A DNA stretch of 64,000 nt from Hymenobacter yonginensis (lineage in GTDB: Bacteria > Bacteroidota > Bacteroidia > Cytophagales > Hymenobacteraceae). Position 1 is the first letter of the stretch. Every line of letters starts with the position of its first letter. A program made the translations under genes and the position numbers. Positions 41,341 through 50,594 of the stretch are shown piece after piece. The notes under the pieces are model-generated. The model was not told where the DNA came from. It searched no databases and was given only the letters and a program-made list of their open reading frames with translations. The DNA lies in assembly GCF_027625995.1 (NCBI RefSeq), contig NZ_CP115396.1:3224001-3288000 (forward strand), written 5' to 3'.

Positions 41341-41946
41341 TTAACCGTTAAAAACTTGAGCGAGGGTGATGCCACGAGCCTGTGCAATCTGCATGGGGTC
41401 GCGCATTTTCAGCAGGGCGTCGAAGGTAGCCTTTACCACGTTGTGGGGGTTCGACGAACCTTTCGACTTGGCGAGTACGTCTTTGATGCCGGCGCTTTCG
41501 AACACGGCACGCATAGCACCACCAGCAATTACACCCGTACCAGCAGCAGCTGGCTGAACCAGCACGAAGCCGCCCGAGTATTTGCCTTCCATGATGTGGG
41601 GAACGGTGTGCTTGTACAGCGGCACCTTCACCAAGTTTTTCTTCGCGTCGTCAATGCCTTTGGCAATGGCGTCGGTTACTTCGTTGGCTTTGCCGAGGCC
41701 ATAGCCTACGGTGCCGTTGCCGTCACCTACTACCACGATGGCCGAGAAGCTGAAGCGACGACCGCCTTTCACTACTTTGGCTACGCGGTTGATAGCAACC
41801 ACTTTTTCTTTCAGATCGGAATCGCCGGTGCGAGACTCTTCTTTCCGGTCATTGCCGCGACGGTCATTGCCACCACCACGACGGTCATTGCCACCGCCGC
41901 GGTTATCGCCGCTACCACCACGAGGGCCGTTGTTAAATTCTGCCAT
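41341..41946 (-). CDS. rpsE: 30S ribosomal protein S5
   Basis: 201 residues; decoding-accuracy protein of the 30S body. The first 45 residues are an Arg/Gly/Asn/Asp-rich arm ([20 protein letters not shown]), longer than in E. coli. The S5 double-stranded RNA-binding fold begins at about residue 47 ([20 protein letters not shown]) and ends with [18 protein letters not shown]. The arm resembles the C-terminal tail of S3. Confidence 0.97.
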   Translation of the reverse strand: MAEFNNGPRGGSGDNRGGGNDRRGGGNDRRGNDRKEESRTGDSDLKEKVVAINRVAKVVKGGRRFSFSAIVVVGDGNGTVGYGLGKANEVTDAIAKGIDDAKKNLVKVPLYKHTVPHIMEGKYSGGFVLVQPAAAGTGVIAGGAMRAVFESAGIKDVLAKSKGSSNPHNVVKATFDALLKMRDPMQIAQARGITLAQVFNG

Positions 41947-41952
41947 GATGAT

Positions 41953-42303
41953 TTAGAAATTGAGGCCGCCTTCGCGGGCTCCTTCTGCCAATGATTTTAC
42001 GCGGCCGTGGTAGAGGTAACCGGAACGGTCAAATACCACTTTCGAAATTCCTTTTCCTGTAGCACGGGCAGCAAGTTCTTTGCCGACTGCGGCAGCGAGG
42101 GCGACTCCGTTGCCCCCTTCCACCGATACGTGCTTCGAGGAAGCAGACGCCAGCGTGTGACCGGTCGTGTCGTCAATAATCTGAGCATAAATGCCCGTAT
42201 TGCTGCGGAACACCGACAAACGTGGACGCTCGGACGTGCCAGCCACCTTAGTGCGGATGATGCGCTGGATCCGTTTTCTTCTAGTTGCTTTATCGAAAGC
42301 CAT
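41953..42303 (-). CDS. rplR: 50S ribosomal protein L18
   Basis: 116 residues; 5S rRNA binder with L5 and L25. The basic N-terminus ([20 protein letters not shown]) and the [19 protein letters not shown] end are typical. It precedes rpsE by 6 bases and follows rplF by 9. Confidence 0.97.
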   Translation of the reverse strand: MAFDKATRRKRIQRIIRTKVAGTSERPRLSVFRSNTGIYAQIIDDTTGHTLASASSKHVSVEGGNGVALAAAVGKELAARATGKGISKVVFDRSGYLYHGRVKSLAEGAREGGLNF

Positions 42304-42312
42304 GGTGTGATG

Positions 42313-42867
42313 TTATTTCGAAGCTGTTTTACCAGCCTTACGACGAATCTGCTCACCCACGAAGCGCACGCCTTTGCCTTTGTAGGGCTCAACTTTGCGC
42401 AACGAGCGAATTTTAGCGGCCACCTGGCCCAGCAGTTGCTTGTCAATGCTGGTCAGCGTAACGATAGGGTTTTTACCTTTCTCGGTTACAGCCGTAGCAG
42501 TTACTTCCTTCGGCAGCGCCAGGAAGATGTTGTGCGAGTAGCCCAGCGACAGTTCCAGCGTAGTACCAGCCATAGCGGCTTTGTAACCTACACCTACCAG
42601 CTCCAGCTTCTCTTCCAGACCGTTGCTCACGCCGCTTACAGCGTTGTTGAGCAGGGAGCGGTAGAGGCCGTGCATGGCTTTATGACGCTTCTGTTCGGTT
42701 GGGCGGGTCACTACCAGCTGGCCGTCTTCGGTCGCTACGGTAATGTCGCGGTCAACCGGAACCACCAAAGTGCCTTTTGGGCCCTTCACGGTTACCGTGT
42801 TTTCGTTGCTCACTTCAATCTGCACGTTGGCGGGCAGGCTGATGGGCAGTTTACCAATGCGTGACAT
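42313..42867 (-). CDS. rplF: 50S ribosomal protein L6
   Basis: 184 residues with the duplicated L6 fold. MSRIGKLPISLPANVQIEVS opens it, and the C-terminal signature EPYKGKGVRFVGEQIRRKAG, for contact with the GTPase centre, is intact. It lies 20 bases after rpsH. Confidence 0.97.
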   Translation of the reverse strand: MSRIGKLPISLPANVQIEVSNENTVTVKGPKGTLVVPVDRDITVATEDGQLVVTRPTEQKRHKAMHGLYRSLLNNAVSGVSNGLEEKLELVGVGYKAAMAGTTLELSLGYSHNIFLALPKEVTATAVTEKGKNPIVTLTSIDKQLLGQVAAKIRSLRKVEPYKGKGVRFVGEQIRRKAGKTASK

Positions 42868-42887
42868 AGTCTCGTTTTCCTTTCAGA

Positions 42888-43286
42888 TTAGTAGACGTAG
42901 CACAGCACTTCGCCGCCCACGTTTTCAGCTTTCGCCTCTTTCTCCGTCATCACCCCTTTCGAAGTCGACAGGATGGCGACACCCAGACCACTCAGTACGC
43001 GCGGCAGGTTCTCCACGTGGGCGTACTGACGCAAACCGGGCGTGCTTACACGCTGCAGCTTGGTGATGGCGGGTTGTTTGGTTACCGGGTTGTACTTGAG
43101 CGCGATTTTAATCGTGCCTTGTACTGCGGCATCATCAAAACGGTAGCTCTGAATGTAGCCCTTTTTGTAGAGCACCTTCGTGATTTCCTTTTTGATGTTG
43201 CTGGCCGGGATTTCCACTACCCGGTGATTTGCCTTGATGGCATTGCGTACCCGGGTCAGGTAGTCAGCAATTGGATCTGTGTTCAT
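42888..43286 (-). CDS. rpsH: 30S ribosomal protein S8
   Basis: 132 residues from MNTDPIADYLTRVRNAIKAN at 43286; the open extension to 43307 is not used. S8 is a central-domain 16S binder and in E. coli represses the spc operon. TEKEAKAENVGGEVLCYVY closes the protein, as usual. It is separated from rpsN by 186 bases with a hairpin and a -7 element, so it may be the first gene of a separate transcription unit. Confidence 0.97.
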   Translation of the reverse strand: MNTDPIADYLTRVRNAIKANHRVVEIPASNIKKEITKVLYKKGYIQSYRFDDAAVQGTIKIALKYNPVTKQPAITKLQRVSTPGLRQYAHVENLPRVLSGLGVAILSTSKGVMTEKEAKAENVGGEVLCYVY

Positions 43287-43324
43287 GTGACTTAGTAAAA
43301 GCGCCACCCTTTTTTAGGGAGCCG

Positions 43325-43332
43325 CAAAGATA
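43325..43332 (-). promoter_or_regulatory. -7 element of rpsH, directly downstream of a hairpin
   Basis: TATCTTTG on the minus strand. A TTTC tetramer lies 19 bases upstream, in the apical loop of the hairpin at 43334-43373. The element is 38 bases before the rpsH ATG. Confidence 0.6.
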
Positions 43333-43333
43333 T

Positions 43334-43373
43334 GAAAATTTCGCCGCCGCAGAAATGCGGCAGCGAAATTTTC
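43334..43373 (-). terminator. Stem-loop at the rpsN-rpsH junction
   Basis: 18-bp stem with one mismatch, arms GAAAATTTCGC.. and ..GCGAAATTTTC, and a GAAA loop on the plus strand. It could end the upstream transcript, and its loop overlaps the -33 position of the rpsH promoter. Confidence 0.6.
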
Positions 43374-43472
43374 GGTTAAGACTTCTTGACTCGAATGCGG
43401 CCAATGGTTTCTCTCGGCAACCTGCCAAGTAATGTTGCGTCAACAGCCGAGGCTATCTGGCAACGGGTCGAA

Positions 43473-43742
43473 CTACCAGCTCGACTTGGTTACGCCGGGG
43501 ATTTTGCCAGCCAGCGCCATTTCGCGGAAACGTACCCGGCTGATGCCGAACTTACGCATATAACCACGGGGGCGGCCGTCAATCATGTCCCGGTTGTGCA
43601 GGCGCACGGGCGAAGCATCTTTCGGCAGCTTGTCCAGACCTTCGTAGTCACCGGCGGCTTTCAGCGCTTTGCGCTTCTCAGCATAGCGGGCAACCGTAGC
43701 GATGCGCTTACGCGCTCTTGCTTTCGCGGATTCCTTAGCCAT
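43473..43742 (-). CDS. rpsN: 30S ribosomal protein S14 (zinc-independent)
   Basis: 89 residues, the long form. It lacks the CXXC pairs of the zinc-binding 61-residue form, and [20 protein letters not shown] is typical of the C-minus branch. It shares its first base with the end of rplE (1-base overlap) and is the last gene before the 186-base break at rpsH. Confidence 0.97.
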   Translation of the reverse strand: MAKESAKARARKRIATVARYAEKRKALKAAGDYEGLDKLPKDASPVRLHNRDMIDGRPRGYMRKFGISRVRFREMALAGKIPGVTKSSW

Positions 43743-44299
43743 TAGTCGTTTTGTTTCTTGGCGTTAGCGAACGGCATACCGAAAGCCTTGAGGAGCTCAT
43801 AGCTCTGCTCATCGTTTTCGGCCGTCGTTACGAAGGTAATATCCATACCCGAAATCGACTTGATCTTGTCGATCGAAATTTCGGGGAAGATGATTTGCTC
43901 CTTAACGCCCAGGGTATAGTTACCGCGGCCGTCAAAGCCTTTGTCGTTGATGCCTTTGAAGTCACGAACGCGGGGCAGAGCGATGGACAGCAGACGGTCC
44001 ATGAACTCGTACATCCGCTCGCCACGCAGCGTTACGCGAGCGCCGATTGGCATGCCCTCGCGCAGCTTGAAGTTCGAAACCGAACGCTTGGCGATGGTAG
44101 CTACAGCCTTCTGACCAGCGATGGTCGTCAGCTCGTCTACGCCGTTATCCACCAGCTTTTTGTCGGCTACAGCCGCACCAATACCGCGGTTGATGCAGAT
44201 CTTGGTGATGCGTGGAACCTGCATGATGCTCTTGAACTGGAATTTCTCCTGGAGCAGCGGCACCACTTCTTTCTGATATTTCTCTTTGAATCGAGCCAT
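43742..44299 (-). CDS. rplE: 50S ribosomal protein L5
   Basis: 185 residues; 5S rRNA and P-site tRNA contact in the central protuberance. [20 protein letters not shown] and the [16 protein letters not shown] loop are typical. Begins 15 bases after rplX; its stop overlaps the rpsN start by one base, implying translational coupling. Confidence 0.97.
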   Translation of the reverse strand: MARFKEKYQKEVVPLLQEKFQFKSIMQVPRITKICINRGIGAAVADKKLVDNGVDELTTIAGQKAVATIAKRSVSNFKLREGMPIGARVTLRGERMYEFMDRLLSIALPRVRDFKGINDKGFDGRGNYTLGVKEQIIFPEISIDKIKSISGMDITFVTTAENDEQSYELLKAFGMPFANAKKQND

Positions 44300-44314
44300 T
44301 GTCGTCGTACCGGG

Positions 44315-44578
44315 TTAGGCGTTTGTCGAGGCAATTGCTTTCACGTTGCTCACGTGAATACCCGCTTCGATTTTGGTAATGCCACCCTGGGGGTTCTTCG
44401 CACTGGGTTTGTTGTGCTTGGTCACCAGGTTCAGGCCTTCCACGATAACACGCTGCGTCGAGCGGTTCACCGACTTGATAACGCCGGTTTTGCCTTTTTC
44501 GTCGCCAGCAATCACCTGTACGGTGTCGCCGGTTTTCACATGCAGTTTCGCGGGTGCTGCTTTCGTTTTCGTTGCCAT
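44315..44578 (-). CDS. rplX: 50S ribosomal protein L24
   Basis: 87 residues, an assembly-initiator protein with a KOW motif ([20 protein letters not shown], about residues 20-39). The N-terminus has a short Ala/Lys extension. Start 44578 is 3 bases after the rplN stop. Confidence 0.96.
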   Translation of the reverse strand: MATKTKAAPAKLHVKTGDTVQVIAGDEKGKTGVIKSVNRSTQRVIVEGLNLVTKHNKPSAKNPQGGITKIEAGIHVSNVKAIASTNA

Positions 44579-44581
44579 TGC

Positions 44582-44950
44582 TTAGAGAACTTCAGGAGCC
44601 AGCGAAACGATCTTCATGAACTGCTTCTCGCGCAGTTCACGGGCCACGGGGCCGAAGATGCGGGTACCGCGGGGCTCGTCGTTATTGTTGAGCAGTACGG
44701 CAGCATTGTCGTCGAAGCGAATGTAAGAACCGTCCTTACGACGTACTTCTTTCTTCGTACGAACAACCACTGCTTTCGATACAGTGCCTTTTTTAGCGTT
44801 GCCGGAAGGAATAGCCGATTTGATGGCTACTACAATCTTGTCGCCTACGCTGGCGTATTTCTTGCCCGTGCCACCGAGGACACGAATGCAAAGAACTTCT
44901 TTGGCGCCGCTGTTATCAGCGACGGTCAGACGGGATTCTTGCTGTATCAT
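44582..44950 (-). CDS. rplN: 50S ribosomal protein L14
   Basis: 122 residues, the standard length. [20 protein letters not shown] and the end [15 protein letters not shown] are highly conserved. L14 forms bridges B5 and B8 to the small subunit. It begins one base after the rpsQ stop. Confidence 0.97.
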   Translation of the reverse strand: MIQQESRLTVADNSGAKEVLCIRVLGGTGKKYASVGDKIVVAIKSAIPSGNAKKGTVSKAVVVRTKKEVRRKDGSYIRFDDNAAVLLNNNDEPRGTRIFGPVARELREKQFMKIVSLAPEVL

Positions 44951-44951
44951 C

Positions 44952-45245
44952 TTACTTGGCGCGTTCTACGATTTCTACCAGTCTCCAGCGTTTGTTCTTG
45001 CTCAGCGGACGCGTGCTCATGATGCGTACCGTGTCGCCTTCGCCGCATTCGTTGTTCTCGTCGTGGGCCATGAATTTGGTCGACTTGGTAACGAACTTGC
45101 CGTAGATCGGGTGCTTCATTTTGCTTTCCACAATCACCGTAATGGACTTGTCCATTTTGGAGGAGGAAACGCGCCCGATGATTTCTTTCCGCAGGTTCCG
45201 CTCTTCCGTAGCGGAGGTAGCCTGCTGTTCTTCGTTGCTTGCCAT
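44952..45245 (-). CDS. rpsQ: 30S ribosomal protein S17
   Basis: 97 residues; an early 16S-binding OB-fold protein. The first 18 residues ([18 protein letters not shown]) are an acidic extension before [19 protein letters not shown]. The core [20 protein letters not shown] is conserved. It lies 2 bases after rpmC. Confidence 0.96.
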   Translation of the reverse strand: MASNEEQQATSATEERNLRKEIIGRVSSSKMDKSITVIVESKMKHPIYGKFVTKSTKFMAHDENNECGEGDTVRIMSTRPLSKNKRWRLVEIVERAK

Positions 45246-45247
45246 CG

Positions 45248-45460
45248 TTAGTTAGCAGTGTTATTAGCCTGCTCGTTCTCGCGACGGGTCAGCTCGGTCA
45301 ACAGACGGGCGACGTTCTTGCGGCTTTGCTTCAGGCGAATCGGGTTTTCCAGGGGCGAGATGGCGTGCGCGAAGCGCAGCGTCTGGCCATTGGCTTTTTC
45401 GGTCTTTACTTGCTGGTTCAGTTCTTCCAGCGAAAGGGCGCGGATATCGGCGTTCTTCAT
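45248..45460 (-). CDS. rpmC: 50S ribosomal protein L29
   Basis: 70-residue helical hairpin at the tunnel exit, part of the docking site for trigger factor and [23 protein letters not shown] and the [16 protein letters not shown] end are recognisable. It begins one base after the rplP stop. Confidence 0.95.
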   Translation of the reverse strand: MKNADIRALSLEELNQQVKTEKANGQTLRFAHAISPLENPIRLKQSRKNVARLLTELTRRENEQANNTAN

Positions 45461-45461
45461 C

Positions 45462-45887
45462 TTACTTGCTTTCTACGTAGTCGCGACGAACAACAAACTG
45501 AGTCCGAACCGGCAGCTTCTGGGCTGCCAGGCGCAGCGACTCCTGCGCCACTTCCAGCGAAACGCCGTCTGACTCGAACATGATAGTGCCGGGCTTCACG
45601 CAGGCTACCCAATACTCGGGCGAGCCTTTGCCTTTACCCATCCGCACTTCAGCCGGCTTCTTGGTGATTGGCTTGTCAGGGAAAATGCGGATCCAAACTT
45701 GCCCTTCGCGTTTCATGGCGCGGGTCATGGCGATACGGGCTGCCTCAATCTGGCGAGCCGTAATCCAAGCCACTTCCAACGACTTAATAGCGAAAGAACC
45801 GAAGTCAATGGAGCTGCCGCGGTAGGCGAGGCCTGATACGCGACCCTTTTGCATCTTGCGATACTTGGTCCTTTTCGGTTGTAACAT
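45462..45887 (-). CDS. rplP: 50S ribosomal protein L16
   Basis: 141 residues; organises the A-site finger and the peptidyl-transferase surroundings. [20 protein letters not shown] and [20 protein letters not shown] (about 74-93) are the hallmark segments. It lies 37 bases after rpsC and precedes rpmC by one base. Confidence 0.97.
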   Translation of the reverse strand: MLQPKRTKYRKMQKGRVSGLAYRGSSIDFGSFAIKSLEVAWITARQIEAARIAMTRAMKREGQVWIRIFPDKPITKKPAEVRMGKGKGSPEYWVACVKPGTIMFESDGVSLEVAQESLRLAAQKLPVRTQFVVRRDYVESK

Positions 45888-45924
45888 GATTTATTGAAAT
45901 TGAATTTCTGAAGAAAAGAAACGA

Positions 45925-46794
45925 CTAGCGACGCGGAGCGCCACCGCCCTGACCACCACGGTTGGCACCACCTGGGGCACCACCGCCACGGCGCTGGCCA
46001 CCACCGGCGGCACCTGCACCGCCGCGGTTATCGCCGCCACGGTCGTTACGGTCGCGGCGCGGGCCACGGTCGCCACCACGGTCACCACGCTCGCCGCGTG
46101 GGCCACGGTCGCCGCCACGGGTGTCGTTGCCTTGGTTAGCAGGAACTTGGTTAGGCGACAGGTCGGGCTTGCCGAACACTTCACCACGCATGATCCATAC
46201 TTTGATGCCGATCTTGCCATACACGGTCTGAGCTTCCGACAGAGCGTAGTCGATATCGGCGCGCAGCGTGTGCAGCGGCGTACGACCTTCTTTGTACTGC
46301 TCGGAACGGGCAATTTCAGCACCGCCCAGACGGCCACCGCACTGGATCTTGATGCCTTCGGCACCAACGCGGATAGCAGCCTGAATGCTCATCTTCATGG
46401 CACGGCGGAACGAGATACGAGCCTGCAGCTGCTGAGCAATGCTCTCACCTACCAGCTTGGCGTCGAGTTCCGGACGCTTAATTTCGAAGATGTTGATCTG
46501 AACGTCCTTGCTGGTGATCTGCTTCAGTTCGTCTTTGATCTTATCCACTTCAGCGCCACCCTTACCGATTACCACACCCGGACGAGCCGTGTTGATAGTA
46601 ATGGTGATGCGCTTCAGCGTACGCTCAATCACGATGCGGCTAATGCCACCTTTCGGGATACGAGCCATGATGTATTTGCGGATTTTTTCGTCCTCCACCA
46701 GTTTGTCGGCAAAATCCTTGCCGCCGTACCAGTTCGAGTCCCATCCTTTAATGACGCCCAGACGGAAGCCAACCGGATTTACTTTCTGTCCCAT
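45925..46794 (-). CDS. rpsC: 30S ribosomal protein S3 with Arg/Gly-rich tail
   Basis: 289 residues. The canonical S3 core (KH domain with [16 protein letters not shown], about 71-86, and the [21 protein letters not shown]-domain) ends near residue 220. The last 69 residues are Gly/Arg/Asp/Asn-rich with repeated RGG, RGD and GGDRGPR units, unlike E. coli S3. The tail may bind RNA or be disordered. A similar arm is seen on S5. Adjacent to rplV (5-base gap) and rplP. Confidence 0.97.
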   Translation of the reverse strand: MGQKVNPVGFRLGVIKGWDSNWYGGKDFADKLVEDEKIRKYIMARIPKGGISRIVIERTLKRITITINTARPGVVIGKGGAEVDKIKDELKQITSKDVQINIFEIKRPELDAKLVGESIAQQLQARISFRRAMKMSIQAAIRVGAEGIKIQCGGRLGGAEIARSEQYKEGRTPLHTLRADIDYALSEAQTVYGKIGIKVWIMRGEVFGKPDLSPNQVPANQGNDTRGGDRGPRGERGDRGGDRGPRRDRNDRGGDNRGGAGAAGGGQRRGGGAPGGANRGGQGGGAPRR

Positions 46795-46799
46795 AGTGC

Positions 46800-47282
46800 T
46801 TATGCGGTGGCTTCTGCCTTGGTTTCAGTGGATTTCTTAGCCGAGCTACGACGCGTGGTCTTTGGCTTGGCTTCAGCGTTGGCTTCGGTGGTCTTCGTTT
46901 CAGCAGCTTTCTGGGTAGCAGCTTTGCTGCCCAGACGCTCTACTTTCGTGTCAATCACCAGCGTCACGTGGTTGCTGCGCTTGCGGATGCGGTGGCCACG
47001 GCCCTGAGGGGCGGGGCGCAGACGCTTCAGCTGACGGCCTTCATCCACGAAAATCTCTTTGATGTAGAGGTTAGCGTCTTCGATGCGCTCATCCTCGTTG
47101 TGCTGCTGCCAGTTGGCAAGAGCCGAGAGGAGAAGCTTCTCAACACGGGCAGCGCCCGAGTTGGCTTCGAATTTCAGCAGGCCCAGCGCACGGGTCACTT
47201 TCTGACCACGAACCATGTCGGCCACCAGGCGCATCTTGCGCGGCGAGGTGGGTACGTTGCGGAGTTTAGCGGTTGCTTCCAT
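46800..47282 (-). CDS. rplV: 50S ribosomal protein L22
   Basis: 160 residues. Core about 1-115, including the beta-hairpin that lines the exit tunnel ([20 protein letters not shown]). After that a Lys/Ala/Thr/Glu-rich extension ([20 protein letters not shown]) of about 45 residues is added, as with L17. It starts 2 bases after the rpsS stop. Confidence 0.97.
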   Translation of the reverse strand: MEATAKLRNVPTSPRKMRLVADMVRGQKVTRALGLLKFEANSGAARVEKLLLSALANWQQHNEDERIEDANLYIKEIFVDEGRQLKRLRPAPQGRGHRIRKRSNHVTLVIDTKVERLGSKAATQKAAETKTTEANAEAKPKTTRRSSAKKSTETKAEATA

Positions 47283-47284
47283 GA

Positions 47285-47563
47285 TTAGCGCTTGCCTTTA
47301 TCTTTCTTGGCAATGTGTCCACGGAAGTTGCGGGTTGGAGCAAACTCACCGAGCTTGTGTCCTACCATGTTCTCCGTAACATATACCGGGATGAACTTAT
47401 TGCCGTTGTGAACGGCGAAGGTGTGGCCAACGAAATCAGGCGAAATCATCGAGCGGCGCGACCAAGTCTTCACCACCGACTTTTTGCCGGACTCATCCAT
47501 TGCCGTTACTTTCTTCTCGAGCCGGAAGTCAATGTACGGCCCTTTTTTTAGTGAACGTGCCAT
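47285..47563 (-). CDS. rpsS: 30S ribosomal protein S19
   Basis: 92-residue head protein that forms bridge B1 with S13. [20 protein letters not shown] and [20 protein letters not shown] are conserved. It lies 3 bases after rplB and 2 before rplV. Confidence 0.97.
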   Translation of the reverse strand: MARSLKKGPYIDFRLEKKVTAMDESGKKSVVKTWSRRSMISPDFVGHTFAVHNGNKFIPVYVTENMVGHKLGEFAPTRNFRGHIAKKDKGKR

Positions 47564-47566
47564 TGC

Positions 47567-48394
47567 TTACTTCTTGCCTTTGCGGTTAACGATGAGCTGC
47601 TCGGAGTACTTGTTCTTGTTACGGGTCTTCTGACCTTTCGCGAAGATACCGTTACGGCTACGTGGGTGACCACCCGACGATTTGCCTTCGCCACCACCCA
47701 TTGGGTGATCGACAGGGTTCATGGCTACACCACGAACACGTGGGCGACGACCCAACCAGCGGTTGCGGCCGGCTTTGCCCAGACGAACGTTCATGTGGTC
47801 GCCGTTGGATACCGTGCCTACCGTGGCCATGCACGTAACAAGCACCATGCGCATCTCGCCGGAAGGCAATTTCAGCGTGGCGTACTTGTCTTCGCGGGCC
47901 ACCAACTGAGCGTAAGTGCCAGCCGAACGAGCCATAGCGGCACCGTTACCGGGCATCAGCTCGATGTTGTGGACGATGGTACCGAGCGGGATTTCGCGCA
48001 GCGGCAGGGCGTTGCCTACTTCGGGAGCTACACCCGAACCCGACACGACCGTAGCACCTACCTCAACGCCGGCTGGGGCGATGATGTAACGCTTCTCGCC
48101 ATCGGCGTACTGAAGCAGGGCGATACGGGCCGTACGGTTCGGATCGTACTCAATCGTCTTCACCGTGGCCGGCACCGAGGCCTTGTCGCGCTTGAAGTCG
48201 ATGATACGATACTTGGCTTTGTGCCCACCGCCGATGTAGCGGTTGGACATTTTGCCCGAGTTGTTGCGGCCACCGGAGTTTTTCATGGGTGCCAACAGCG
48301 ACTTCTCCGGCGTCGACGTCGTAATCTCGTCGAAGGCCGGTGCAATGCGGAAGCGCTGACCCGGTGATGTTGGTCTTAGTTTTTTGAGTGCCAT
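47567..48394 (-). CDS. rplB: 50S ribosomal protein L2
   Basis: 275 residues; essential for peptidyl transfer and subunit association. The C-terminal signature [20 protein letters not shown], carrying the key His, is intact. It begins 43 bases after rplW. Confidence 0.98.
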   Translation of the reverse strand: MALKKLRPTSPGQRFRIAPAFDEITTSTPEKSLLAPMKNSGGRNNSGKMSNRYIGGGHKAKYRIIDFKRDKASVPATVKTIEYDPNRTARIALLQYADGEKRYIIAPAGVEVGATVVSGSGVAPEVGNALPLREIPLGTIVHNIELMPGNGAAMARSAGTYAQLVAREDKYATLKLPSGEMRMVLVTCMATVGTVSNGDHMNVRLGKAGRNRWLGRRPRVRGVAMNPVDHPMGGGEGKSSGGHPRSRNGIFAKGQKTRNKNKYSEQLIVNRKGKK

Positions 48395-48437
48395 TACTCT
48401 TGCTTAGGAAATGCTCTTATGCAGAAAAGGGCGCAGC

Positions 48438-48725
48438 TTAGATGCCGCTGTAGAAGTCGATAACCTCGCCTTCCTTCACCGTCACGATGGCTTTCTTGCC
48501 ATGTGCGCGGCGGCCCGATACCGAACCACCTTTGGTGAACTTGGACTTCACTTTTCCATTGGTGCGGATCGTGCTGATGCCCGTTACCGTCACGCCATAG
48601 AACTGCTCGATGTCCTTTTTGATCTGAACTTTGTTGGCGCTACGCTCTACTTCGAAAACGTATTTGCCTTGCTCGTTCAGGCCCGTGGCCTTCTCGGTCA
48701 CGATGGGTTTTTTCAGCGTGCTCAT
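48438..48725 (-). CDS. rplW: 50S ribosomal protein L23
   Basis: 95 residues; tunnel-exit docking site for trigger factor and SRP. MSTLKKPIVTEKATGLNEQG is followed by the usual basic loop (KVKSKFTKGGSVSGRRAHGK). Its ATG overlaps the rplD stop by one base (TAATG), so the two are translationally coupled. Confidence 0.96.
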   Translation of the reverse strand: MSTLKKPIVTEKATGLNEQGKYVFEVERSANKVQIKKDIEQFYGVTVTGISTIRTNGKVKSKFTKGGSVSGRRAHGKKAIVTVKEGEVIDFYSGI

Positions 48726-49363
48726 TATTCAGCAGTGGTATAGAGTTGTTCCAATGCCGTCAGGCCAGCTTCCGACAGCAGCAGCGTGTCGGTGTTCAGC
48801 AGGTCGTGGGTGTTGAGCGCTACGGGCGTCGACACTTTTACCTTCTGGATGTTGCGGGCCGACAGAACCACGTTCTTGTCTACTTCGCCGGTCACCAGCA
48901 GGGTCTTCTTGCCGTTGTTCAGCTTCAGACCTGCGAGGATGGAGAGGAAGTCTTTGGTCTTAGGAGCCGACAGGGAGATGTTCTCCACCAAGGCTACTTT
49001 ACCGTCTTTCGCCAGCGTCGAGAGAGCCGACAGACGAGCAAGACGTTTGGTCTTTTTGTTGAGCTTGAAGCCGTAGTCGCGGGGCTCAGGACCGAAAATC
49101 CGGCCACCACCTACGAACACACCCGATTTCATCGAGCCAGCGCGGGCGCCGCCCGTGCCTTTCTGCTTCTTCAGTTTCTTGGTGGTGCCGTGCACTTCGT
49201 TGCGCTGCTTCGACTTGTGCGTGCCCTGGCGCTGGTTGGCCAGATACTGCTTCACGTCGAGGTACATCACGTGCTCGTTCGGCTCCAGACCGAAGATGGC
49301 GTCAGACAGCGTAACCTTGCGGCCGGTGTCTTCGCCTTTGATGTTATATACTGACAGTTCCAT
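48725..49363 (-). CDS. rplD: 50S ribosomal protein L4
   Basis: 212 residues starting MELSVYNIKGEDTGRKVTLS at 49363; the longer open frame to 49540 lies inside rplC and is rejected. The tunnel-lining loop KLKKQKGTGGARAGSMKSG (about 64-82), contacting macrolides, is conserved. L4 is the autoregulator of the S10 operon in E. coli; here its position after rplC is standard. Confidence 0.97.
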   Translation of the reverse strand: MELSVYNIKGEDTGRKVTLSDAIFGLEPNEHVMYLDVKQYLANQRQGTHKSKQRNEVHGTTKKLKKQKGTGGARAGSMKSGVFVGGGRIFGPEPRDYGFKLNKKTKRLARLSALSTLAKDGKVALVENISLSAPKTKDFLSILAGLKLNNGKKTLLVTGEVDKNVVLSARNIQKVKVSTPVALNTHDLLNTDTLLLSEAGLTALEQLYTTAE

Positions 49364-49371
49364 CTTCAAGG

Positions 49372-49992
49372 TTATTTTTCCAGGACCACGAAAGAGTTCT
49401 TGGCACCGGGAATCGAGCCGCTCACCACGATGAGGTTTTTGTCGGCTACAATGCGCATCACCTTCAGGTTCTGCACTTTCACCCGGTCGTTGCCCATGCG
49501 GCCACCCATGCGCATTCCTTTGAATACGCGCGAAGGCCACGAGCAGGCACCGATAGAACCGGGGTGACGGCCGCGGTTGTGCTGACCGTGAGTCTGGCCA
49601 CCAACACCGGCGAAGTTGTAACGCTTCACAACGCCCTGGAAACCTTTGCCTTTCGACGTACCAACTACGTCAACAAATTCACCTTCCTCGAAGAGGGAAG
49701 TGTTTACTTCGCTGCCAGCAGCGAAGTTGGCTACTTCATCCGTGCGGAACTCAACGAGTTTGCGCTTAGGAGTAGTTCCGGCTTTGGCAAAATGACCCGC
49801 CAGTGCTTTGGTGGTGTTCTTTGCTTTTTTCTCGCCGTAACCGAGCTGGATGGCCGTGTAGCCGTCCGTTTCGATGGTCTTAACCTGCGTCACCACACAC
49901 GGACCTGCTTCGATGAGCGTGCAGGGAATGTTCTTCCCGTCCGGAGTGAAGAGGCTTGTCATACCGATTTTTTTACCGATGATGCCAGGCAT
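49372..49992 (-). CDS. rplC: 50S ribosomal protein L3
   Basis: 206 residues from [20 protein letters not shown] at 49992; an upstream in-frame start at 50019 is unsupported. The central [20 protein letters not shown] stretch reaching toward the peptidyl-transferase centre is conserved. First gene of the main ribosomal transcription unit: a -7 element and a leader hairpin precede it, while rpsJ is cut off by a terminator. Confidence 0.97.
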   Translation of the reverse strand: MPGIIGKKIGMTSLFTPDGKNIPCTLIEAGPCVVTQVKTIETDGYTAIQLGYGEKKAKNTTKALAGHFAKAGTTPKRKLVEFRTDEVANFAAGSEVNTSLFEEGEFVDVVGTSKGKGFQGVVKRYNFAGVGGQTHGQHNRGRHPGSIGACSWPSRVFKGMRMGGRMGNDRVKVQNLKVMRIVADKNLIVVSGSIPGAKNSFVVLEK

Positions 49993-50020
49993 TCTGTTTG
50001 GGTTTAGTAAAAGACGCACA

Positions 50021-50045
50021 CGAAAACGCCCGAGTGGCGTTTTCG
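50021..50045 (-). promoter_or_regulatory. Leader hairpin of the rplC operon
   Basis: Stem CGAAAACGCC / GGCGTTTTCG with a 5-base loop, between the -7 element and the rplC ATG. It could be an attenuator or ribosomal-protein binding site. Confidence 0.45.
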
Positions 50046-50056
50046 GAATGGGAGTG

Positions 50057-50064
50057 CAAAGCTA
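50057..50064 (-). promoter_or_regulatory. -7 element of the rplC operon
   Basis: TAGCTTTG on the minus strand, a perfect TANNTTTG match, 64 bases before the rplC ATG. The upstream region is AT-rich (TATATAACATAAC), as expected for a strong ribosomal promoter, but a TTTG -33 is not evident. Confidence 0.6.
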
Positions 50065-50202
50065 GGAAATTGTTATGTTATATAATAGCTACCTTCTGAA
50101 ATATTTTCAGTGTCACCGCTTTAGCCCTTCTTTCCCCCTCTCCTACCCGATACCCGCGCGGCAGAAATTGGCTTTTACCATTTCCGGGCTCTGCCATAAA
50201 GT

Positions 50203-50242
50203 GAAACACCCCACCGGCTCCGCAGAACCAGTGGGGTGTTTC
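50203..50242 (-). terminator. Terminator after rpsJ
   Basis: Perfect 12-bp stem GAAACACCCCAC / GTGGGGTGTTTC with a 16-base loop, 25 bases past the rpsJ stop. It separates the rpsL-fusA-rpsJ unit from the rplC unit. Confidence 0.8.
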
Positions 50243-50267
50243 GGTAATGAGCTGACTAAATCAGTCC

Positions 50268-50573
50268 TCAGACTTTGATTTCAACGTCAACGCCGCTTGG
50301 CAGCTCCAGCTTCATCAGTGCATCTACGGTTTTCGACGAAGTCGAGTAGATGTCAACGAGACGCTTGTAGGTGCAGAGCTGGAATTGCTCCCGGCTCTTC
50401 TTGTTCACGTGGGGCGAACGGAGCACGGTGAATTTTTCCTTGATGGTCGGCAAGGGAATCGGACCGCTTACGATAGCGCCCGTAGCCTTCACCGCCTTCA
50501 CAATCTTCTCCGACGATTTGTCCACCAGGTTGTGGTCGTAGGATTTGAGTTTGATGCGAATCTTCTGGTTCAT
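50268..50573 (-). CDS. rpsJ: 30S ribosomal protein S10
   Basis: 101 residues; head protein and, as NusE, an antitermination factor. [20 protein letters not shown] and the [20 protein letters not shown] loop are typical. Its stop is followed by a strong terminator, so S10 is here the end of the str unit instead of the head of the L3 unit. It lies 21 bases after fusA, with no tuf gene between. Confidence 0.97.
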   Translation of the reverse strand: MNQKIRIKLKSYDHNLVDKSSEKIVKAVKATGAIVSGPIPLPTIKEKFTVLRSPHVNKKSREQFQLCTYKRLVDIYSTSSKTVDALMKLELPSGVDVEIKV

Positions 50574-50594
50574 GTCTATTGAATGAAAGCGGTG

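Noticed and set aside
50075-50278. 67-codon frame between rpsJ and rplC
   Set aside because: It overlaps the rpsJ terminator and lies on the opposite strand to all neighbours, with no start signal.
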